Below, piece by piece: positions 44,896-50,634 of a stretch of 50,634 nucleotides of DNA. How positions within the stretch are numbered: the first letter of the stretch is position 1; every line of letters starts with the position of its first letter. The notes below the pieces were generated by a model. The model worked only from the letters and a program-made list of their open reading frames with translations, was not told the DNA's origin and searched no databases. The stretch spans positions 1 to 50,634 of IMG/VR virus record IMGVR_UViG_3300031857_000292, one strand, 5' to 3'. The translations under genes were made by a program, and so were the position numbers. This DNA comes from a virus.

Positions 44896-47800
44896 TAAAT
44901 TACTCCGCTACCAGGTGCAGTACGCAAATTAGTACTGGTCAATGCATCAATCACAACAATATTGTCAATGGTAGCGCCGTTAACAAATATTTCACTGGGT
45001 TCTGCTCTTACTTCGTACATGTCGCCAAAGTATTTTTGTGTGTCTAGTGGTACCAATACCACTGAACTGATTATGGTTCCAAGATATCTGTGCAGGTACG
45101 CCGCCAGTTCTGAAAAATAGAATGTATCGCCAAATCCCCATTTGTCAATGCTAAAATATTCATTCATAGCTGCCAACACAGAACTTTGTATTTCGCTAGT
45201 GCTGGCTGTGGAATTTTGAGCACGAATAACTTTGATTGTGGCTTGCAATGTTGTGGCTGCTTTAGGTCCAAACAATGGTTTAAACACTACAGAATTCAAA
45301 ATAATGTTGTCACTGATCATCTTGTATTCATTAAGTCCTTGATATTCTGTACTAAGCTCATCAATGGTTGGCACGTCAGGTTCTGTAACTGTTCCGGTGG
45401 TGTCTTTAATCCAATTTTGATAGGCAGTGTAGTATGACTGTGTTACAACATACAAGTCAATAATATTAGTGGTGCCAGGATCAATTCTATTGGTCAATGG
45501 TGAGTTGTGACGATATTGGAAGTACAATGCTTGTCGTCCTGTTCTAGCAATCCAATCGCCTTCTGCTGCTTGCGTGATAACTCTCACTCCGGCAGTATTA
45601 ACAGTCAATGTAAAAAATAATTCATCGGTGTAGGCATAGAAAACTTGCCCAGGTGAGTATTGAAACTTTACCAGTTCAATATTATCATACGTAGGATAGT
45701 CTGAATTGACCACTCCAGGTTCTACCAGCAAATATCGTTGCAAATTGTCAAAGTCCACAGTTTGTTGCAAGAACACTAGTTTGAGGTTGGGATTAACTGT
45801 TGGTGCAACAATTTCATTGAAGAAATCTGGATTGTCTGGCACGCCATCAGAGTCAGAATCTCTATAGCTGATCAACACCTGAAAGTCGTCAACATAGCCA
45901 TCAGACTCCACAGGCTGTCCAGTGATTGTGGTATAGATATCTCCAGGCAGCGGTGATGAGCTGTCTGGTTTGGTGTTTACTGCCAGCACGTTAATAAAAT
46001 CTTTAATGGTGGTGCCTGTGCGGCTGTCGTAAATCTTTTGATTTCCGTAAAAAAAGAATCTTGTTTGCAGTACTGATCCAAAGTAATAAGCAAGTCCTCG
46101 AAATGTGATTGTGTATTTGTTGTCCACCGCCACAAACTGTACCATCCAACTTGCATCTAAATTGTTTCCTGATGTGTTACCTGCATACGCTTGACTCCAA
46201 GTAGCATCAGCATCTAGATTGGTACTGGTAATAACATACCAAGTCCCGGCAGTGCCTGTAATGGCACCATTGTTATCATAGCCAAGACCAAAATTTCTGT
46301 ACAACAAAATTTGTTGTGTCATTTGTTCTCTAATAGACGGAGTCAAATCTGTAAGGAATACAGGAATAATACTGTCCACTACAGCACCTGTAGGCACAAA
46401 GTTATTGAGTGCAATAGGGCCTTGGCCATTGGTTAAATTACCAATGCCGTTATTACTGCCGTCACCTACTATGGCAAGTGGACTGGCCCAAATTTCCAAA
46501 TGGTCTTCGGGTCTAGTTGGCAGTCCTTGTTTCAATCTATTGTTTGCATCAAAGTAATACGGTTGTCCATTAATAACTGGAGGTATGAATTTAATTAAAC
46601 TTTTTTGCACCACATACTTGAATGCAGTACTGCTAGAAGTTCCAACCATAACTGGTTCACCCAATGCATTTTGAAAATACCCTGTGGTTTCGTTAGCCAG
46701 TGTTGTGCTTTGATTCCAAGTGCTTAGAGCAGTAACACCAGTGTTTACAGGTATTCTTGGAAAGTTTGCATAGTAAAACTGTTTGAATGTGGTATCGATG
46801 ATAGCAGGCTGTACTTGGTTGGCAATGAGGTCAGCAATCTCATTGCGATTGATCCAACTAAACAAAATACTAGGAAGAACATTGTATTCCCACATAGCCC
46901 CGTCACTGGAAAATGTGTTGGTAGACGAATACTTGCCTGTGTTGTCCACAAGATCAAGATACCGACTAGTGCCAATACTAGCACGGTTTACTGCTTTTGA
47001 TTTGATAATAGAATTGTAAAGAGTAAACGGAAACAAGTTATAGTCTTCACCGTTGACCATGCGATTCTGTGTGTAGTATCTTGCTGGCGCACGTTGTTTG
47101 ATAGCGTCAATGCTTTCACGACTTTGTGCATTGCTTACTGGTTGTGTGATACCACAAGTAAAAGTAATAGTTTGTAGGTTACCATTACGATCAATATAAC
47201 TGATAGGCAACACCACGTTCTGCATTTCAGCAGGATTGATAATGTATTGAAGGCCATTGCTTGCACGAACATATGCACGGAAAATGCCCACTGGTATTTC
47301 TGAGAACACGCCATCACCAAACACCATGGTAATCTGATCATTGGTTCTGCTGGTCACAGAAAATATTGGTCTTAGTGTTGCAGTTTGTTCCGCAGCAGCT
47401 GAGTAAATGTTTTCAGTAAATGTCCACTCTCGACTGATGCTGCCCACATTATCTAATTGGAATAGCCAACGATCTTCGTTGTTCACACCATCAATGTTGA
47501 TGTTTACTGTGCGATTGGCAATGCGTTCAGCCAAGTTAAAATCTTGATTTTGCAATGTACCTTGTTTGAAAAAGAAGAAAAATCCATTGTTAGCACTTTG
47601 GTATCCTAACTTATCATTACGATACAATATATTGAATGTGGCATTGGGTTTTGGACTTGGTTCATAAATGTAGTCTCTGCCAGCTGTGGACGACGTTGTG
47701 GCTTCAAACGGCATGTTAACTCCATCCACTGTGGCAGTATACGGAATTACTGGCAAGAATCCTGGCACTAAGTTAATGCCATATTCATTGGTATCTACAC

Positions 47801-48341
47801 CCAAAATAGTTTGACGATTAGCAGGACGTCCAATTTTTTGACTGCTGACCAAGGATGAGTTAACAATAGCATTCCACTGTTCCAACCAATCAAAGTTTGT
47901 AGGATCGGCCCAATTAACTGTGACATTGGCCAAGTTAACACCGTTGTAATCCACAACATTTTCTGTTGTGGTCACTGAGAATGCTTTGAGCAGGCCCTGG
48001 GCGGCTGTGTTACGTTTGGCTGTATAGCTAACAAGATTGGCCAATCGTGTGACTGAATCTCTGCGTTCTGCTGTGTCTAAGTAATTTTCTCTTGTGTTAA
48101 GGTCTGTGCGGAAGGCAAGTGCCTGGCCCATAAACGCAATAACATCTAATAGCGCAATATATTCAGATGACTCAATGTAGTCGTTGAATGTTTCTGGATA
48201 GTACAAACGCAGGTAATCGGTGAAACTCTTGCGTAGAGTTTCAAAGTCGTAGCTTTGGAAATCTGCTTCGCGATAGGTTTGATAGATTTGTTTCCAATCT
48301 TCTACACCAAATATCGCTGTTTGTCTAGTGGTTTTTGCCAT
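44895..48341 (-). CDS. Baseplate wedge protein, gp6-like
   Basis: 1148 aa. IFGVEDWKQIYQTYREADFQ, SFTDYLRLYYPETFNDYIES then SEYIALLDVIAFMGQALAFR is the conserved N-terminal region of T4-like gp6, and its location after gp25 agrees. GVFSEIPVGIFRAYVRAS and further middle segments are consistent with the gp6/J-type baseplate fold. The C-terminus has YFSELAAYLHRYLGTIISSV and ends NLRTAPGSGVI. T4 gp6 is about 660 aa, so this copy is extended, like marine T4-like phages' versions. It forms part of the baseplate wedge that triggers tail contraction. A perfect TATAAATA lies 30 nt upstream of the ATG. Confidence 0.93.
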   Translation of the reverse strand: MAKTTRQTAIFGVEDWKQIYQTYREADFQSYDFETLRKSFTDYLRLYYPETFNDYIESSEYIALLDVIAFMGQALAFRTDLNTRENYLDTAERRDSVTRLANLVSYTAKRNTAAQGLLKAFSVTTTENVVDYNGVNLANVTVNWADPTNFDWLEQWNAIVNSSLVSSQKIGRPANRQTILGVDTNEYGINLVPGFLPVIPYTATVDGVNMPFEATTSSTAGRDYIYEPSPKPNATFNILYRNDKLGYQSANNGFFFFFKQGTLQNQDFNLAERIANRTVNINIDGVNNEDRWLFQLDNVGSISREWTFTENIYSAAAEQTATLRPIFSVTSRTNDQITMVFGDGVFSEIPVGIFRAYVRASNGLQYIINPAEMQNVVLPISYIDRNGNLQTITFTCGITQPVSNAQSRESIDAIKQRAPARYYTQNRMVNGEDYNLFPFTLYNSIIKSKAVNRASIGTSRYLDLVDNTGKYSSTNTFSSDGAMWEYNVLPSILFSWINRNEIADLIANQVQPAIIDTTFKQFYYANFPRIPVNTGVTALSTWNQSTTLANETTGYFQNALGEPVMVGTSSSTAFKYVVQKSLIKFIPPVINGQPYYFDANNRLKQGLPTRPEDHLEIWASPLAIVGDGSNNGIGNLTNGQGPIALNNFVPTGAVVDSIIPVFLTDLTPSIREQMTQQILLYRNFGLGYDNNGAITGTAGTWYVITSTNLDADATWSQAYAGNTSGNNLDASWMVQFVAVDNKYTITFRGLAYYFGSVLQTRFFFYGNQKIYDSRTGTTIKDFINVLAVNTKPDSSSPLPGDIYTTITGQPVESDGYVDDFQVLISYRDSDSDGVPDNPDFFNEIVAPTVNPNLKLVFLQQTVDFDNLQRYLLVEPGVVNSDYPTYDNIELVKFQYSPGQVFYAYTDELFFTLTVNTAGVRVITQAAEGDWIARTGRQALYFQYRHNSPLTNRIDPGTTNIIDLYVVTQSYYTAYQNWIKDTTGTVTEPDVPTIDELSTEYQGLNEYKMISDNIILNSVVFKPLFGPKAATTLQATIKVIRAQNSTASTSEIQSSVLAAMNEYFSIDKWGFGDTFYFSELAAYLHRYLGTIISSVVLVPLDTQKYFGDMYEVRAEPSEIFVNGATIDNIVVIDALTSTNLRTAPGSGVI

Positions 48342-48370
48342 TGCGTCTGGGCCTTGTGTTCTTTATCTGT

Positions 48371-48378
48371 TATTTATA
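48371..48378 (-). promoter_or_regulatory. T4-type late promoter box TATAAATA for gp6
   Basis: An exact minus-strand TATAAATA in the 56-nt gap between the gp25 stop and the gp6 ATG. It ends 30 nt before the ATG, as at 29027. AAGG in the leader serves as a Shine-Dalgarno-like element. Confidence 0.7.
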
Positions 48379-48397
48379 CGGATAAAAAACGGCGTAG

Positions 48398-48772
48398 TTA
48401 TACATAGCTAGCCGACCGGCTGACTTGATTGAAGAATACGTTTAGTATTTCAGCATTGACTCCACCTACAGTTTGAATTTCTAATTCAATCAGCATGCCA
48501 TTTTCTTGTGGGTACACATTGATGTTGCTGATGAATACTCTAGGATCGCCGCCTGCCACTCGTTGCACTTCATTAATAATACCTTGTTGAACAGCATCAA
48601 CTTGATTTTCAAACAGATAATTCCACAACACTGTGCCATACTCTGGACGACCAGGCAGTTGACCTTGGCGAATGTTAAACGCATTCAAGAGATCGCGTTT
48701 GACCAATTCAAAATCTACTAGCGTGAATTTTTTGTATTGATTCTGTGTGTTAAAGCCAACAAAGGTAGTCAT
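48398..48772 (-). CDS. 25: Baseplate wedge subunit, gp25-like
   Basis: 124 aa, the usual length for T4 gp25. VDFELVKRDLLNAFNIRQGQ then GRPEYGTVLWNYLFENQVD is the conserved GPW/gp25 signature, and INEVQRVAGGDPRVFISNIN follows as in the family. gp25 is the inner wedge protein that seeds sheath polymerisation at the baseplate. The gene begins 8 nt after the stop of the 546-aa gene. A near-late-promoter motif CATAAATA sits only 5 nt before the ATG and is probably coincidental. Confidence 0.95.
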   Translation of the reverse strand: MTTFVGFNTQNQYKKFTLVDFELVKRDLLNAFNIRQGQLPGRPEYGTVLWNYLFENQVDAVQQGIINEVQRVAGGDPRVFISNINVYPQENGMLIELEIQTVGGVNAEILNVFFNQVSRSASYV

Positions 48773-48780
48773 AGCAATAT

Positions 48781-50421
48781 TTATGCGGTGGGATTAGGCC
48801 TTGGATAGCCTATTGCAGTAAGACTTGGCAGACCACGACGTAGTCGTTCGGCATTCACCCGATCCCACACTATCTCGTCATTTCCAGTGTAAATTAAATC
48901 CTCATCTTTGGTATTGGAATAAGCACTAGATTCTATGGCTACCGGCAAAATACTAGGCACTTTGGCATTACCCACAATGCGTTTAGCGGCTGCTTCAAGT
49001 GTGTCTGTGTTTACAGTATCAATAGCAGCTATAGGTGTGTACTCCTGAAGCATGGACGGGTCTATTTTAGTTTGCGCCAAATTTACAGCAAACGCACCAT
49101 TAACTGCGGCAGCATCAAATTTGGATTTGATGTCAGCCGGTAACCCAGGAGTATTTTTGGCCCAATTTAGTGTGTCAGGCACACTTTTTGCAGCATTGGT
49201 GGCCAGACCGCTAAGTGCTTGTGGTGTAAGTTTGTCTGTGGGAATTCCCAGTGATTTTAAGTCAGCCACACCCGAAGTCATCAATCCTTGCTGAATTTTG
49301 TTTTGAAGTCCTTCATTGCCCAGCAACCCATCGAGACTTTTTACACCATCTCTGCCAGTCCACACTGTGGGACTTTTTAACACACTGGTAAGATTACCAC
49401 TGCCTTGTGCCAAAAATGTAGCAGCAGTTCCTGGTTTAACAAGACCCCATCGTTCAAGTTGACTGGCATCAAGTCCAAATTTACCTGCACCTGCTGTGTT
49501 ACTAATAGTGTCTGCACTTTGACCTACCAACTTTGACGCTTGAGCCAATGTGCTTGTTACATCGGGTAAACTCATGCTACCAAGTCCAGTTAATGCTGGT
49601 CCTTGTTTGGCAAAGTCTGCCACATTGATACCACTTGTAGGAGTTCCTTTAATCAATCCAGATATGGTGCCAACTGCGGTGCTAGCCAAACTGCCTACTC
49701 GTGCAGCAGCACCAGTTAACGCACCTGTGATGGCTGATGTTGAAGGTAATGAAAATCCGGCGCCTGCGCCAGCCAATGATGCGCTGATAGCAGCAGTAGC
49801 GCCGCCTGCGCCGGTAGTCAGTGAATTGAATGCAGCCGCGCCACCTTGAAGTGCGCTGGCCACTTGTGTGCCTGCTCCTTGCCCCAGTGCGCCTATACTG
49901 GCTGTGAGACTGTTCAGATTCGTACCTGCAGGTAATTTGCTAGATAATGATGCCAGTCCTTGTGTGAGCTGACTTTGTGCAGATGCTAACCCGGCAGCAG
50001 CTTGTGTAGCTGCACTTGCAGTGTCTCCAACTTTGAATCCAACAAGTCCCCCACTGTTGACCTGTTGATCAAACACTGCCTTTGCTTGTTCATATGTCAT
50101 GCCCGGAGGGCCTTTGATTTTAAATGTTTCTGGTAAACCATTGTTACCTACACTTGAAGTTGGTTGCGTTGGCGGAGCGTCAAGTGGTCTTGGATATCCT
50201 AATTCAGTTAAACTTGGAAGACCACGGCGTAATCTTTCTTCATTGACTCGATCCCATACGATATAATCATCGCCGGTATAAGTTAAATCTTTATCTTTAG
50301 TGTTTGAGTACTGCCCAGATTCAAAATTGGTTACGGCGGACTGACTAGGTGCCGATGCTCGTGCTTCGTTTATTGCAGAGCTAATTCCAAGTTGATTGAG
50401 AGAAAATGTAAATTCACTCAT
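48781..50421 (-). CDS. Ala/Gly/Ser-rich structural protein with the same module at both ends
   Basis: 546 aa; ATG overlaps the previous stop (ATGA). The N-terminal (about 35-85) and C-terminal (about 500-546) ends carry the same 45-residue module: YSNTKDKDLTYTGDDYIVWD then RVNEERLRRGLPSLTELGYP, and the corresponding SAYSNTKDEDLIYTGNDEIV and RVNAERLRRGLPSLTAIGYP. Between them, residues 140-340 are low-complexity (AAAGLASAQSQL, GAGAGFSLPSTSAITGAL) with many small residues, followed by a more regular region with LKSLGIPTDKLTPQALSGLA. No T4 homologue is evident; position beside gp25 suggests a baseplate or neck component. Not recognised, but real. Confidence 0.83.
   Translation of the reverse strand: MSEFTFSLNQLGISSAINEARASAPSQSAVTNFESGQYSNTKDKDLTYTGDDYIVWDRVNEERLRRGLPSLTELGYPRPLDAPPTQPTSSVGNNGLPETFKIKGPPGMTYEQAKAVFDQQVNSGGLVGFKVGDTASAATQAAAGLASAQSQLTQGLASLSSKLPAGTNLNSLTASIGALGQGAGTQVASALQGGAAAFNSLTTGAGGATAAISASLAGAGAGFSLPSTSAITGALTGAAARVGSLASTAVGTISGLIKGTPTSGINVADFAKQGPALTGLGSMSLPDVTSTLAQASKLVGQSADTISNTAGAGKFGLDASQLERWGLVKPGTAATFLAQGSGNLTSVLKSPTVWTGRDGVKSLDGLLGNEGLQNKIQQGLMTSGVADLKSLGIPTDKLTPQALSGLATNAAKSVPDTLNWAKNTPGLPADIKSKFDAAAVNGAFAVNLAQTKIDPSMLQEYTPIAAIDTVNTDTLEAAAKRIVGNAKVPSILPVAIESSAYSNTKDEDLIYTGNDEIVWDRVNAERLRRGLPSLTAIGYPRPNPTA
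48794..48925 (-). repeat. Copy 2 of a ~45-aa module at the C-terminus of the 546-aa protein
   Basis: Direct repeat of the segment at 50189-50320, same strand and same gene. Protein identity is very high, mainly differing at D/E and L/I positions. DNA differs mostly at third codon positions, so the duplication is old and under protein selection. Confidence 0.85.
50189..50320 (-). repeat. Copy 1 of a ~45-aa module at the N-terminus of the 546-aa protein
   Basis: Partner of the 48794-48925 copy: the IVWDRVN then ERLRRGLPSL core is shared by both ends of one protein. Confidence 0.85.
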
Positions 50422-50634
50422 GATCTTCTAGTTATTTCTATGCCAGCTGGAATAGGCACTGCACTAGGATTAGGCGGTGGCTGCCCTGCTTCTAATGGAA
50501 TTTCAATATCTACACCTTTGTTGTGATAGGGATATGGTTCGTGTGTGGGTGCTCGCGTCACAATACTGTCTAGGCCACCTGTTTTGACTGTCCATCCAGT
50601 GGCGCTACTAAATGTTGTGTCATCTAAAATGGTT
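50418..50634 (-). CDS. C-terminal fragment of a structural gene cut by the window edge
   Basis: The minus-strand frame has no stop from the edge down to TGA at 50418, giving about 71 residues: LDDTTFSSATGWTVKTGGLD at first, then VTRAPTHEPYPYHNKGVD, and a Pro-rich tail PLEAGQPPPNPSAVP ending ITRRS. The stop overlaps the next ATG as ATGA, confirming one operon. HEPYPYHNKGV looks like a conserved phage structural segment, but I cannot assign it. The N-terminal part lies outside the window. Baseplate or neck component is likely from position alone. Confidence 0.65.
   Translation of the reverse strand, partial: TILDDTTFSSATGWTVKTGGLDSIVTRAPTHEPYPYHNKGVDIEIPLEAGQPPPNPSAVPIPAGIEITRRS

Noticed and set aside
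44593-44898. 101-aa plus-strand frame covering the giant gene's start
   Set aside because: Antisense to the well-conserved N-terminus of the giant protein, with no ribosome binding site or motif.
48778-48785. CATAAATA before gp25 as a late promoter; a similar one at 22361-22368
   Set aside because: Both are only about 5-6 nt from the ATG, leaving no leader, and one base differs from the consensus; they are probably chance.
1-50634. tRNA, rRNA, insertion sequence or attachment site
   Set aside because: Reading both strands by eye I saw no cloverleaf, transposase or inverted terminal repeat; a dedicated scan was not possible.

Overview
The window reads as part of the genome of a large T4-like tailed phage (myovirus), most like the T4-like phages of marine and freshwater bacteria. 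The evidence is a run of baseplate and tail genes (gp25-like, gp6-like, a giant tail protein, fibre-like proteins), T4-type late promoter boxes (TATAAATA), and almost no non-coding DNA. Nearly every gene junction is an ATGA, GTGA or TAATG overlap. No rRNA, tRNA, integrase or transposase is visible. The host cannot be read from the sequence. The dense packing and lack of integration genes suggest a lytic phage genome or metagenomic contig.

Layout, right to left on the minus strand. Positions 50634-26211 are the virion module: the end of an unidentified structural gene, a 546-aa Ala/Gly/Ser-rich protein with the same module at both ends, gp25, gp6, a 5022-aa giant tail protein, a 52-aa small protein, a 207-aa and a 593-aa structural protein, and a 330-aa fibre-like protein. 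A perfect hairpin closes this module at about 26187-26206. A sigma70-like promoter almost touching the next ATG then opens a second minus-strand block, 26154-6158. A plus-strand SGNH-like gene (22366-23073) interrupts that block.

The second block looks like a glycan building and decorating island. It holds three GT-A-like glycosyltransferases, two sulfotransferase/P-loop-like proteins, six radical SAM proteins of two related subfamilies, two of the four glycosyltransferase-like proteins sharing a KTFKPI-type motif, two SGNH-like proteins (one on the plus strand), a GDP-mannose 3,5-epimerase, a conserved unknown, a 33-aa microprotein, a NodU-type carbamoyltransferase and a 2OG-Fe(II) oxygenase-like protein. 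A plus-strand trio (2848-6161) adds the other two KTFKPI-type proteins and an amidinotransferase. At the left end a 946-aa minus-strand protein carries eight 66-residue repeats and a C-terminus resembling a decayed glycosyltransferase.

Working model (inference): the phage makes or remodels an unusual sugar such as GDP-L-galactose or GDP-gulose, transfers it, and modifies it by carbamoylation, amidination, sulfation, acyl transfer or hydrolysis, oxidation and radical chemistry. The target could be the host surface polysaccharide, to change receptor or serotype, or the virion's own large tail proteins. The six-member radical SAM set with its glycosyltransferase partners is the part most likely to be undescribed biochemistry.
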